Below, in pieces: positions 18,077-26,880 of a DNA stretch of 64,000 nucleotides. The position numbers and the translations under genes are program-made. The first letter of the stretch is position 1; each line of letters starts with the position of its first letter. Source of the stretch: Planctomycetota bacterium (lineage in GTDB: Bacteria; Planctomycetota; Planctomycetia; Pirellulales; Pirellulaceae); the NCBI GenBank assembly GCA_963204915.1, contig CAUJHS010000084.1:31055-95054 (forward strand), read 5' to 3'. The notes beneath the pieces are model-generated. The model did no database searches. It saw only the letters and a program-made list of their open reading frames with translations, and was not told where the DNA came from.

Positions 18077-19735
18077 CGCGGCAGGCCGAGCAAACGTATC
18101 ATCCGTGAGCGCTCCGAGCTTGTTTTGGAATCGGTCATCGAACCGCACTTGCAGCCAAGGCTCAGGGGGCGCGCCACGGAAGAAACGATCGACCGCCGCG
18201 GCGCTGAGTATTCCTTCGGCTTCGGCTTCGCCGTCGCCTTGCAAGATGGCGCGAAGTTCGGTCACCACGGCGAGCAAGTCGGCCAGAGTCGCTTCGCCAT
18301 TTCCCGTGACGTCAATGTAACCCTCCATCGGCGGCCCAACGATCGGTGGCAAGGGCCCCGGTGGATGTTCACGCAGATAACTGACGACCAACAGGAGGTC
18401 GGCGGTCGTTACACCGTCGCGGTTGTTCACATCCGCCGGATTCGCCGCGTTGTGCCACGCCAACGTCAGTTGGCCAAGCTGCACAGTAAATGAAGTTAGT
18501 TGCCGGCCCGCCACGGCGTTCCCCGCACCGTCGTACACTTGTGCGGCTTGTAAACGCACCGAGTACAATCCGTTGTCCGAGGAGTCCCAAGTTCCCGACG
18601 GCGGCGCCAGACGGTATTCCACGCGCACTTGAGAGTTCGCCCCATTCAATGGCGTTACCGAGTGAACGGTCACGGCCAAACTTCCGCCGGTTGGAGCAAT
18701 CACGATCAGGTCGTTCGCATCAATCGAGCTGATATCAATTTCACGATCGTCGAAGTACGTGACGACCATGGTTTGCGGCGTGTTCCCAGCTTGGGAAATG
18801 TTCGCCGCGGTTGCTGTGGCGGTTGGCGCCGTAACGTCGGGCGGAGATGCTGCGGTCGTTACGAAATCGACTTTCGTATTTTCGAAGTCGTCCAAGTCAT
18901 GCCGCACATTGTTAATGACAATTGGCGTCGCAAGCGAGTCGCCGGAAGCGGTCACGGTATAAGTTCCCGCGGGCGCCGGTAGGGTATAACCACCCGAGGG
19001 CCCCGTTTGCGTGGCGAACTCGGCGCCGGCGGCGTTACGTGCGGTAATGGTCAAGCCGCCTACGCCTTCGCCCACGTCATAGAAGTCATTGGGCGTCACC
19101 AGGTCGGTGAACGCGACGCCCGTGATCTGCCCCCCCACGGCAAAGCCGAAGTTTTCGACGACCATGCTGGCGTTGTAGGTGGCGCCCTGCGACGTGAAGC
19201 GGCCATAGCGCACGCCAACGCCCACGTCGACGTAATCATCATTGAGAAGGTTCTCACGATGACCGGGGCTGCGGAAGAGGCCGCGATGGCGTTCATACAC
19301 GTGAGCCAGTTCATCAATGGCGCCGGTCGAACCGCCCCAGGCGATGTTTTCTCCGGCGCCGCCTGGGTATCCGGCGTCCATGGCGCGCATGCTCGGCGTG
19401 TCGCCTTCCGGAGTGTTATGCGAAAAATAGTCGCGAGCCAACATATCGTCGGCATGGTCCCCAGCGGCCTCAATCAAAGCTTGATGCGGCGCTAACGGCT
19501 GTTTGGGTTCCGGCGAGATCGTCCCCGCCGGCAGTCCTTCGTTCAGACTCACGCCGTGGAGCGCCGCTTCGGCTACCGGGTTAGCTCGTGCGCGATTGAT
19601 CAATTCGAGCAACAGCTGTTCTTCCGCCGCCAGGATAATCGGCGCCAAGACGCGACGATCCTCCAAGGCTTCCAACGCCAAAGGACGGCAAGACCAACGT
19701 ACGCGACGCCTGCGCGATTTGCGACGAAAAACCAT
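17879..19735 (-). CDS. CAP (SCP/PR1) domain protein with dockerin-like repeats
   Basis: A 618-residue secreted protein. The N-terminus is Arg-rich and carries LEALEDRRVLA, the LEPR-XLL-like motif of planctomycete exported proteins. A CAP domain covers about 35-200, with ELINRARANP, YFSHNTPEGDTPS, AGENIAWGG and GHRENLLNDDY. Next comes a carboxypeptidase-regulatory-like beta domain (about 215-285), an Ig-like region (about 295-425), and a dockerin-like pair of calcium-loop repeats (DVNNRDGVTTADLL and DVTGNGEATLADLL). The last 66 codons are antisense to coaX and have no domain features, so the natural protein may owe that tail to chance. The ATG at 19735 is preferred to a TTG at 19747. Probably a cell-surface protein; function unknown. 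Confidence 0.82.
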   Translation of the reverse strand: MVFRRKSRRRRVRWSCRPLALEALEDRRVLAPIILAAEEQLLLELINRARANPVAEAALHGVSLNEGLPAGTISPEPKQPLAPHQALIEAAGDHADDMLARDYFSHNTPEGDTPSMRAMDAGYPGGAGENIAWGGSTGAIDELAHVYERHRGLFRSPGHRENLLNDDYVDVGVGVRYGRFTSQGATYNASMVVENFGFAVGGQITGVAFTDLVTPNDFYDVGEGVGGLTITARNAAGAEFATQTGPSGGYTLPAPAGTYTVTASGDSLATPIVINNVRHDLDDFENTKVDFVTTAASPPDVTAPTATATAANISQAGNTPQTMVVTYFDDREIDISSIDANDLIVIAPTGGSLAVTVHSVTPLNGANSQVRVEYRLAPPSGTWDSSDNGLYSVRLQAAQVYDGAGNAVAGRQLTSFTVQLGQLTLAWHNAANPADVNNRDGVTTADLLLVVSYLREHPPGPLPPIVGPPMEGYIDVTGNGEATLADLLAVVTELRAILQGDGEAEAEGILSAAAVDRFFRGAPPEPWLQVRFDDRFQNKLGALTDDTFARPAALLADSQRGAAQGQVRDVMCIAFQHVGDEFAVSAREEHLGRRLDFFAKLDDEFFHGAGHAPEQAAF

Positions 19736-20060
19736 CAAACGGCACAAAAGCGTTACAAAGTAAACGATCCTTTCTCTTAGTATACGTTACCAAAGTACAA
19801 ACCGGCGTTTTTTTCCGTATCCACGAAGGCGTCAGACAGGAATGATAATTGCTCTGTATTCAAGCAACCTTCGGGCTCACTCACCGTGAAGTCCAAGCTT
19901 GCAACGGACGGATGATTGTGATTGCGTTCCGTGGAGCAGCATTCAAAGGATTCGCCCATGTTTGCGTTTGGTTCCATCGCGCGATTCTGCAAATTCGGGC
20001 CGGATTTCCCCTTGACCACGCTCGGCGCCGGCAGAGGTCATTGAAGAGAGACGTAACGTC
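19736..20060. other. Gene-free divergent intergenic region
   Basis: This 325-base stretch separates the CAP gene and the BrkB-like gene, which run in opposite directions. It is more AT-rich near the CAP start (19755-19870). It must hold both promoters, but no convincing consensus or RNA structure was recognised. Confidence 0.4.
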
Positions 20061-20972
20061 ATGCGGTTACTTACTGAGACGTACCAAGAGTTTTCGGAAG
20101 ACCATTGCACACAAATGGCCGCAGCGATGGCGTTCTATACCATGCTGTCGCTTGCGCCGTTGTTGTTGCTCGTCGTGACCGTCGCCTCGCTGGTGATGGG
20201 CCCCGACGCACGCGAACAGTTCGTGCAGCAATCGGAAGCGGTCGTCGGCTCGCAAGGCGCCGAAGAACTCGATGAGTTACTTAGCCGAGGAGAAGATCAG
20301 CAAGTCGCCGTCGAAATGAAGGCAAGTGTTACCGAATGGGTAACGCAGATTGCGAGCGTCGCTCTTTTGATCTTTAGCGCCACGGGATTGGTTGGGCAAT
20401 TGCAAACTTCGCTCAATCAGGTTTGGGGAGTTGAACCCGATCCCGAGCAAGGCGGCGTCAAGAACTTTCTGATAAAGCGCGCGTTGTCGCTCGCCATGAT
20501 CTTGGGCATCGCGTTCTTGTTGCTCGTGTCGATGTTGCTAACAACCGCTCTGGGGGTTGTAGGCGATTGGGTATCACAAACGCTCGGCATTGGAACGGCG
20601 GCGCAGTACGTTCTGAGCGAAGGAGCGACCCTGTTGGTCATCACGCTGTTGTTTGCGGCGATGTTCAAAGTGCTGCCCGACGCCGAAGTCCCGTGGCGCG
20701 TCACCTGGGTAGGCGCCTTAATGACGGCCGTGCTGTTCACGGCCGGCAAGTTCCTGATTGGCCTTTACCTGGGCAACAAAGATATGAGTTCCAGCTATGG
20801 GCAGGCAGGCTCGCTCGTGCTTTTGCTGTTGTGGGTTTATTACTCGTCGATGATTTTCTTCTTTGGCGCCGAACTGACGCAAGTCTGGGCTCATCGCCAA
20901 GGTCGAAAGATTGAGCCGTCGCGAGGCGCCGTGCGCGTCGTGACGCATAAAGAACCAGTGCGCGAGGCCTAG
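20061..20972 (+). CDS. YihY/BrkB family inner membrane protein
   Basis: A 303-residue polytopic membrane protein of the YihY/virulence factor BrkB family. The family's N-terminal signature is present: a short amphipathic start, then DHCTQMAAAMAFYTMLSLAPLLLL, followed by ATGLVGQLQTSLNQVWGV and the C-terminal SYGQAGSLVLLLLWVYYSSMIFFFGAELTQVWA. Six hydrophobic segments are visible at about 25-50, 95-120, 145-175, 185-210, 220-245 and 250-285. The start has GAAGAGAG upstream. The family is often misnamed ribonuclease BN; its real role is unknown. It stands alone between an AT-rich intergenic region and the convergent sugar isomerase gene. Confidence 0.88.
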   Translation: MRLLTETYQEFSEDHCTQMAAAMAFYTMLSLAPLLLLVVTVASLVMGPDAREQFVQQSEAVVGSQGAEELDELLSRGEDQQVAVEMKASVTEWVTQIASVALLIFSATGLVGQLQTSLNQVWGVEPDPEQGGVKNFLIKRALSLAMILGIAFLLLVSMLLTTALGVVGDWVSQTLGIGTAAQYVLSEGATLLVITLLFAAMFKVLPDAEVPWRVTWVGALMTAVLFTAGKFLIGLYLGNKDMSSSYGQAGSLVLLLLWVYYSSMIFFFGAELTQVWAHRQGRKIEPSRGAVRVVTHKEPVREA

Positions 20973-21023
20973 CCGTCGGGAACGGTCAACCAATCGCGCG
21001 GAAACTCTTACGAATTCCCTGAA

Positions 21024-21134
21024 TTACGGACCTGCCGTTTGACCGTCTCCAAAATAGATGGCGCACATGCGACGTAAGAAAGCGAGCGATTGCGCCATTT
21101 CTTCCATGCCGTTCATACCATCTTCGATGCTAAT
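21024..21134 (-). other. In-frame continuation of the sugar isomerase beyond TGA
   Basis: After the TGA at 21135-21137 the same frame runs on for 36 codons and ends at TAA (21024-21026). It encodes ISIEDGMNGMEEMAQSLAFL and then RRMCAIYFGDGQTAGP. The first part matches what is known of C-termini in this family, including the Glu that normally binds metal. It is therefore ancestral coding sequence. Confidence 0.75.
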
Positions 21135-21941
21135 TCACCCCGAATAACCGTGCGTGGCGAGAAGCCGGAAGATGGCGTCGTAGTCGTTTAGCCCTTGGCC
21201 CGTAACACCATGACGTAGATTCGGCGAATACCCGAGCGTACCGTCGCTTTGACGCAGTTCCTCGAAAGTAGTTCCCTCGGCCAGGTAGCGGTCGCTGGCG
21301 TGCATACTGACCACCCGATCGACGACCGCCTCAAGCAATTGAATGGGGTCGTCCCCGGCGACCAAGGCGTTGGAAGGGTCAAACTGCACGCCAAAATGGC
21401 GTCGCTCGGGAATCAATGCCAGGAGGTCAAGGAACACATCGCGCTTCTGTGCGAACTCAGGGTACTTCCAGAAACCGTCCTTGTAATGATTCTCAAGTCC
21501 AAGTATGACATCGTGCTCGCGCGCGGCGGGCAAGCATGCTTCGATGCAGCCTGCCGCCCATTCAAGCCCCTGTGCGCGGCTCACTTCGGGATATCGCTGG
21601 CCGCTGAGCACGCGACACACAACGCCCGGTCCGCCTAAACGCCGGGCGACCTCAATCATACGCACTTCCCGCTCAACGGCGCGCTGGCGCCAATCAGCGT
21701 CGGGATGGGTAAAGTCGGGCGAGCAACACAACATGGGCATGGCGAAACCTGCGTCGTGAATCGCCTCGTGGACGCGGTCCAAGTACGGATCGTCCAAAGT
21801 TTCGAAAAAGCCGTCGTACATCTCTAATCCGTCGGCGTCGAGCGATCGAGCCATCGCGATCCAATCGAATACCGACATCGTACGGCGGCCAGCGATGTCG
21901 TCCAAATAGCACTTGGGAAAAGCCGAAAGTTTGACCGCCAT
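21135..21941 (-). CDS. Sugar phosphate isomerase/epimerase, cut short by in-frame TGA
   Basis: A TIM-barrel protein of the xylose isomerase-like/AP endonuclease 2 superfamily, which isomerises or epimerises sugars or sugar derivatives using a divalent metal. Visible metal-site segments are GLENHYKDG (Glu), GVQFDPSNAL (Asp), MHASDRYL (His) and the C-terminal Glu that would lie beyond the stop. The chosen start (MAVKLSAFPKCYLDD) has GGAGA about 8 bases upstream. The 268-residue frame ends at TGA right after HGYSG, but the same frame continues for 36 codons with ISIEDGMNGMEEMAQSLAFL, the normal C-terminus of this family, which begins GWISIEDG. So TGA stands in place of a Trp codon (TGG). As read, the protein lacks the last helix and the metal-binding Glu. 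Confidence 0.8.
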   Translation of the reverse strand: MAVKLSAFPKCYLDDIAGRRTMSVFDWIAMARSLDADGLEMYDGFFETLDDPYLDRVHEAIHDAGFAMPMLCCSPDFTHPDADWRQRAVEREVRMIEVARRLGGPGVVCRVLSGQRYPEVSRAQGLEWAAGCIEACLPAAREHDVILGLENHYKDGFWKYPEFAQKRDVFLDLLALIPERRHFGVQFDPSNALVAGDDPIQLLEAVVDRVVSMHASDRYLAEGTTFEELRQSDGTLGYSPNLRHGVTGQGLNDYDAIFRLLATHGYSG

Positions 21942-22094
21942 CGTCGATTCTCCGCCACAGGGCCAGGAATGCCTCGCACCAAGGAACACGATCCGCAAAA
22001 TATCAAAATCTTGCAGCGATGGGGCGAAACTTCAACCGCCCGGCTGGGTTGAATGATGCTGGAGCCGCAAGAGATAGAGGAAGGAAAGTGCGCG

Positions 22095-23108
22095 ATGTCG
22101 GATTCGTGGATTGATCCGAACGTGTTTCTAATCGTTTTTACTGGACTGGCCTTCCCTGCCTTAGGACTGGGCGGGTTGGTTTGGTATCGATTACAACTGT
22201 CGTCAAAATTTGATCCTACCCGGTTAGCCCTGTGCGGCATGGCGGCGCTGACCGTGTTTTCGGCGGTCAATGCAGCGCTGGAGCAATCGTTCAGAATCTG
22301 GCTTCCCCCCTTATTGCTCGCCTTGGCTTTGGGCGGGATGTTGGCGCTGCGCTTGCGGCTGCTGGCGAATTCCTTCCGTCGCATGCTGGGCATTTTACAA
22401 CAGCCCGTATGGCAATGCGGTTTGCTTATTGCGATTGGGCCGATCTTAGCAAGCGGATGGCCCCTCATTTGCGACCTTCCTCAAGTTGAACCGCTTGAGG
22501 AGCCGTACTTTATGCACCCGGCGGCGCAACAGGTGGACATGAATCGGTTCCAAACCGATCGAGGTCGCCAGGTTGCCGTCGTGTCGCCTCGGCCTGAGGA
22601 GGAGCCTCAGCGCTTGCGCTGGGAGCGAGCGAACGCTGTGAGCGATCTTTATAATCTCCCTGAGCACTCGGCGCTCGTGGCCCCTGCCAGTGGGCTCTCG
22701 AATTGCCACGGCTGGGTGTTTACCGGAGGGCGTTATCTTTTGCACGAAGATCATGTCGCGCTGGTGCTGGAGGACAATGGTTATGCGCCCGTGAACCAAC
22801 CCCAACGCGGCGACTTGGCCATTTATCGAGATTCAACCCAAAAAATCATTCATACCGGAGTGGTGCACGCGGTCTGCGTGGACGGAGAAATTCAGATCCG
22901 CAGTAAATGGGGGAGGGGCGGGGTCTATATCCACCCGCCAAACACCGGCTACCAAGGCGAAATCACGTACTATCGCAGTCCGCGCGAAGGCCACTTGCTG
23001 AAAGAGGCCGCCGCAGAATCGTCGGCCGGCGAAGCGACCGACTTGGTGCGAAACCCGTCCGCTTCGAGTTCCAACTCCGACCCTCTCCGACGTTCGGTTC
23101 TACGTTAA
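22095..23108 (+). CDS. Membrane protein with NlpC/P60-like C-terminal domain
   Basis: A 337-residue protein. Four hydrophobic segments fill the first 125 residues (about 8-31, 43-61, 68-86 and 105-123). The soluble C-terminal half contains SNCHGWVFTGG (Cys about 204) and IIHTGVVHAV (His about 253), spaced like the Cys-His pair of NlpC/P60 or CHAP-type cysteine hydrolases, with GDLAIYRD between them as in those folds. This suggests a membrane-bound hydrolase or its inactive relative; the Cys is followed directly by His, which is unusual for NlpC/P60. The start ATG follows AGGAAAG. The gene is followed after 108 bases by a second membrane protein in the same direction. Family assignment is an inference. 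Confidence 0.55.
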   Translation: MSDSWIDPNVFLIVFTGLAFPALGLGGLVWYRLQLSSKFDPTRLALCGMAALTVFSAVNAALEQSFRIWLPPLLLALALGGMLALRLRLLANSFRRMLGILQQPVWQCGLLIAIGPILASGWPLICDLPQVEPLEEPYFMHPAAQQVDMNRFQTDRGRQVAVVSPRPEEEPQRLRWERANAVSDLYNLPEHSALVAPASGLSNCHGWVFTGGRYLLHEDHVALVLEDNGYAPVNQPQRGDLAIYRDSTQKIIHTGVVHAVCVDGEIQIRSKWGRGGVYIHPPNTGYQGEITYYRSPREGHLLKEAAAESSAGEATDLVRNPSASSSNSDPLRRSVLR

Positions 23109-23216
23109 AGCAATAAAATTCGATTTATCGATGCGCGCTCTTTGACGGAGACCGCGAACCGCGAATACAATAGTCCGTGCGCGGGCTTCTCTTTTTCGCG
23201 TTCTGCGAGTGCGCTC

Positions 23217-25409
23217 ATGTCGATCCATTTCCAATGTCACGGCTGTGGTAAGGATTTCCACGTTCCTGAGACCATGGCGGGAACGCAAGCACGATGTAAC
23301 GGTTGCGGTAGCATCGTCACCATTCCGGTACCAGGACTAACGCCGCTCGACGCGGAGGCGACTTCTCCCCAGTTTGATCCCCTGGCAAGAACGAGCTTTA
23401 ACCCATACCAGGCTCTTCCCGCCAAGCCAGCACGTCTGAGCAATGGCGGTCCGCCGGGAACGCCCCCCATGGTTTGGGTGGCGATCGCCGTCGGAGGCGG
23501 CATCGTTGCACTCACGTTGCTTGTCGTTATCGCGGGCTGGTTGTTTTCTTCATCCCGGGCGTCGCCCGAGGCGCCGCTTGTCCATTCACCCGACAGCGTC
23601 AAAAGCGACGGTTCCATTGATTGGGCCCCACCCTCGCCTGGCGCCAGCGCCGCGCCTACCTATACCTCTAACCCACCTCGCGGATATACGCCGGCGCCGG
23701 CCTCTGCAGGCGGTGCATTCTCTCCGGCATCGAGCGGCAATAGCGCGAACGGAGGAAAAGATCCGGTTGACGCGCCGGCGCAAACACCAGCCAAGGCAAC
23801 GACTTCGTGGTCGAACGCCGAACCGTCCGAAACGCCAAGTGCTCCCAAGACGACAACCTTGGTTCCTGCCGCTGCGAGTGCTCCCGCTCCGGTGTCGGCG
23901 GAATGGGGCGCCGGCGGCGGCGATGAAGTCCGCATTCCCTTCGATGACGACAAGGTAATTACTTTTGGACCGATTGGCTGTCCGGTGGTGATCGCCGGCA
24001 ACGACGTATGGAACTTGCCCACAAACCGACTGGTCCAGACACTGGAGGGCGAGTATCCCAAAAGAGTCACGACGGCCCTTTCCGGCGATGGACAATGGTT
24101 TGCTGCGGCGATGTTGACGCCCAATCAGCAAGACACGCCCGTGCATGTGTGGCGAACCGCCACAGGCGAACGCGTACTAGAAGTTCCTGGCGATCCGGAA
24201 CGATTTGCCGATTTGATCGCCTTCACTCGTAACAAGTACTTGGTCATTGGCGGGCGCGACTCAAACGAAGTTCGCGTATGGGATGTGGAAACCGGAAAGC
24301 AGGTCAAGTCGTTGACCTTCCCTGGCTCTCGTTTGGACAAAGGAAAACTGGCGTTCACCGCCGATGGGCAATATTTCGCAGCGGTGTCGGAAAAACAACT
24401 CGTCGTCATGAAGACCGCCACGGGGAAACCTGCCGCCGTGATGGGAGCTCCCCTCGAAATGGAGTATGCACATGGCGTCGCCAAGGAACCGCGCCGGCCT
24501 GCTCCGGACGACGCCGTGTTCGTTTACGCCTGGCTGCAAGACCTTGAATTCTCGCCCGACAGCCAAGAGTTGGCCGCAATTTCCACGCATCCGCGCCCGC
24601 GGCTCTTATGCTGGGACAACCGCGGCAAGCTGATGCTTGACGAACCGCTGGAGCAATTACCCTCGATGGCGTTTTGGGAGCATGAAATTCAATGGCTGCC
24701 CGATAAGAGCGGCTGGATTATCAGCGGTAACGTGTTTGATCGCGCCACGAAACGAATTGTGTTTGGCGTACGCAAGGGATTCGGTGAAGAGTTGCGCATC
24801 CACGCCCTGGATCGCGATCGCCTGCTGGGCAACTTCCCCCACAGTCCTGGCGAGTTGCAAGTAATCCAAATTCCATGGGACCGCATCCACGCCTCGCTCC
24901 AGGCGATGAAAGACGGCAGCCCTGCGATTCTTAGTCCCAGTCAGCCGGTGAGCGTCAATATTCAACTAACGGAGCTACGCGGCGACCAACAGGAGACAGC
25001 ACGCGCCATTGGCGATGCGCTGGTCAAGCGTCTTGCGCGAGACGGTGTGCGTGTCGAACGGAACCAACCGTCGACCTTCCAAGTCAAATTTACCGAGAAA
25101 GCCGGCGATCAATTACCCATTTACGAGCGACAGTCGCCATTTGATTTCCGCGGCCATGACACGGGCCGGCGAGCGACCGAAGCCAAAGGAGTTTTGGTAG
25201 TTGAACTTCTGGTTCAAGGGGAAAATGCGCCCCTGTGGCGCGACACGCTCAACGCCAGCAACGCCACCAGTTTCCGAGAGGAAATCAACGACGCGACGGT
25301 CCGCAAGAGCATGCTCGAGAACCTGGCCTCGAACATCAACGGTTTGAACATTCCCTACTTTATTCCGAAGTCGGAAGATCTGCTCGCGCTGCCGGTCGTT
25401 CTCAAATGA
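23217..25409 (+). CDS. Zinc-ribbon, membrane-anchored beta-propeller protein
   Basis: A 730-residue protein. The N-terminus is a zinc-ribbon-like fold with two Cys pairs (CHGCGKDFHVPE and CNGCGSIVTIP), followed by a short linker and one transmembrane segment (about 85-108). A Pro/Ala/Ser-rich linker reaches about 235. The rest has WD40-like repeats, for example NEVRVWDVETGKQVKSL and TGERVLEVPGDPERF, up to about 560. The C-terminal part (about 585-720) is unassigned. The frame is open further upstream, but the zinc ribbon starts directly at MSIHFQCHG. Such zinc-ribbon/TM/propeller architectures are common in planctomycetes; function is unknown. Confidence 0.72.
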   Translation: MSIHFQCHGCGKDFHVPETMAGTQARCNGCGSIVTIPVPGLTPLDAEATSPQFDPLARTSFNPYQALPAKPARLSNGGPPGTPPMVWVAIAVGGGIVALTLLVVIAGWLFSSSRASPEAPLVHSPDSVKSDGSIDWAPPSPGASAAPTYTSNPPRGYTPAPASAGGAFSPASSGNSANGGKDPVDAPAQTPAKATTSWSNAEPSETPSAPKTTTLVPAAASAPAPVSAEWGAGGGDEVRIPFDDDKVITFGPIGCPVVIAGNDVWNLPTNRLVQTLEGEYPKRVTTALSGDGQWFAAAMLTPNQQDTPVHVWRTATGERVLEVPGDPERFADLIAFTRNKYLVIGGRDSNEVRVWDVETGKQVKSLTFPGSRLDKGKLAFTADGQYFAAVSEKQLVVMKTATGKPAAVMGAPLEMEYAHGVAKEPRRPAPDDAVFVYAWLQDLEFSPDSQELAAISTHPRPRLLCWDNRGKLMLDEPLEQLPSMAFWEHEIQWLPDKSGWIISGNVFDRATKRIVFGVRKGFGEELRIHALDRDRLLGNFPHSPGELQVIQIPWDRIHASLQAMKDGSPAILSPSQPVSVNIQLTELRGDQQETARAIGDALVKRLARDGVRVERNQPSTFQVKFTEKAGDQLPIYERQSPFDFRGHDTGRRATEAKGVLVVELLVQGENAPLWRDTLNASNATSFREEINDATVRKSMLENLASNINGLNIPYFIPKSEDLLALPVVLK

Positions 25410-25480
25410 CCAATCGGCGGCGTCGGGATGAGTTCATGCATCTTGCGCGGCGCGCCAAAGGGCTCGCAATCCCGATCTCG

Positions 25481-26188
25481 CTATTCCCAAAGGTGGCACG
25501 CGACACACGCTTCGCGCTGGAGCAATGCGATCGCCGGAACTGGTGGTCGTTCGGCCTGAGCGGCGTTGTGGCAGTGGGTGCAACACAACAGATGATTCGC
25601 GGCGTGCAGCGGCGCGCCGCTGCCGCGGTCGGCAGTCAATGAGGACGTTTCCAGACATGCCTCGGGCAAGTGCAAAGCGGCCAAGCGTGTTTGAACGTCA
25701 CGCCCAGGGAGCGCAGCGACGGTCAACGCCGCCATAGGCGCGCCTGCTCGAAGTGACTCGCTCGGATGCTGACGCGGTGAGGGCGATTGCGCCACCACAA
25801 TCGCGAAAGCCACGCAAACCGCGGCCCCCAGCGACATGGCGCCTAACAACTGCCCCGCCTGCGGCAGCGAATTGCGCCAACGGCGCGGCAACGGCGCCGG
25901 TAACGCCTGGCGCGGTGCAGGAGCTTCGCGCCATGGCGCCATGGCGAGAACCGCGGTCGGCTGCGGTTCGTCCGCCTCACTGAGCAATCCGTAATATCCG
26001 GGCAAGGAGCCGCCGTCTTCTTCGTACGCGAGCGTCTCATGGAATAATTCGACCGCGGGACGCAGCGCTTCGGCGAGTCGCCGGCAGTCGTGACAACGCG
26101 ACAAATGCAGTTCAACCGAGGCGTCCGTTGGTTCGCCCGAGGGGAACGGCCCGCGTGTTAAAATTTCGAAGACTAAATCGCAGTTCAT
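25481..26188 (-). CDS. Anti-sigma factor with C-terminal CXXCH motifs
   Basis: A 235-residue protein. The N-terminus has the zinc-finger anti-sigma motif HxxxCxxC (HLSRCHDC, residues 28-35). One transmembrane segment lies at about 113-133. The C-terminal part, expected to be periplasmic, has two c-type heme attachment motifs, CTHCH (203-207) and CVACH (228-232). The gene lies 54 bases after an ECF sigma factor gene on the same strand, so it most likely holds that sigma factor inactive. The heme motifs suggest a redox or ligand sensor outside the membrane. That reading is inference; the CXXCH pairs could also bind zinc. It converges with the propeller protein gene. Confidence 0.72.
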   Translation of the reverse strand: MNCDLVFEILTRGPFPSGEPTDASVELHLSRCHDCRRLAEALRPAVELFHETLAYEEDGGSLPGYYGLLSEADEPQPTAVLAMAPWREAPAPRQALPAPLPRRWRNSLPQAGQLLGAMSLGAAVCVAFAIVVAQSPSPRQHPSESLRAGAPMAALTVAALPGRDVQTRLAALHLPEACLETSSLTADRGSGAPLHAANHLLCCTHCHNAAQAERPPVPAIALLQREACVACHLWE

Positions 26189-26242
26189 AGTCGATCGATA
26201 GGCAAAATCGGAGGCGGTTAGCGGCCCCGCAGGAGTATTGCG

Positions 26243-26830
26243 TCAGATCAAATGGTTGGATTCGTTCATTAAGGCGCTCATGCGGGTCAAGCCCAACCGC
26301 ACGCGTTGTTTCGCACTGGAAAGGCTACATCCCATCGCGTCCGCGATTTCGTGGAATTTCAAGTCGCCGAAGAAACGCAGGCGAAGTGCGTCGGCTTGCA
26401 CTTCCGGCAATTGATCGAGTAAGGTTTGCAGGGCCGCGGTTTGTTCACGCGCCATAACTTGTTCGGCGGGCGTTGCGACGGAACTAGCGACCGCGTGCGG
26501 GGCAGGGCAATCTTCGCTGGTCGATGCCTGGCTCCAAGCTTGGATCTCGGGCCAGCGGGACTCGCGCTTATGGCGCCGACGGCACTGGTTCAGCAGGATC
26601 GTCCACAACCAAGTGCGGAAGCTATACCGCGAATTATAGGTATGCAACGACTTGTAGACACACAGAAACGTCTCTTGAACGACATCTTCCGCCAGGTCGC
26701 GGCGTTTCAGGCGGCTCTCCGCCGCGCGCAAAAGGGGCAAACGATAACGGTCTGCCAATTCGGCGAACCGTTCGCGCTGGCCGCTCAACACGGCGACGAC
26801 GAGTTCACTATCAGTGGACGAGCGTTCCAT
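26243..26830 (-). CDS. ECF-type RNA polymerase sigma factor
   Basis: A 195-residue sigma-70 family regulator. Region 2 is visible as DLAEDVVQETFLCVYKSLH and FRTWLWTILLNQCRRRHKR (about 45-90). Region 4 (about 130-185) carries the helix-turn-helix LKFHEIADAMGCSLSSAKQRV, followed by RLGLTRM. It lies between the WD40 protein gene upstream (50 bases) and the anti-sigma gene downstream (54 bases) on the same strand, so the three may form one operon. The start ATG at 26830 fits the usual N-terminus. The regulon is unknown; autoregulation is common for such pairs. Confidence 0.92.
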   Translation of the reverse strand: MERSSTDSELVVAVLSGQRERFAELADRYRLPLLRAAESRLKRRDLAEDVVQETFLCVYKSLHTYNSRYSFRTWLWTILLNQCRRRHKRESRWPEIQAWSQASTSEDCPAPHAVASSVATPAEQVMAREQTAALQTLLDQLPEVQADALRLRFFGDLKFHEIADAMGCSLSSAKQRVRLGLTRMSALMNESNHLI

Positions 26831-26880
26831 AACGTCCCGAAGGCGGGCAGCGGCGAAGGTGTGCGATAATCCGCCACTGA

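Noticed and set aside
21135..21137. TGA read as Trp through an altered genetic code
   Set aside because: Several intact genes in the window end with TGA (for example at 10634, 11172 and 32184), so a general reassignment is unlikely.
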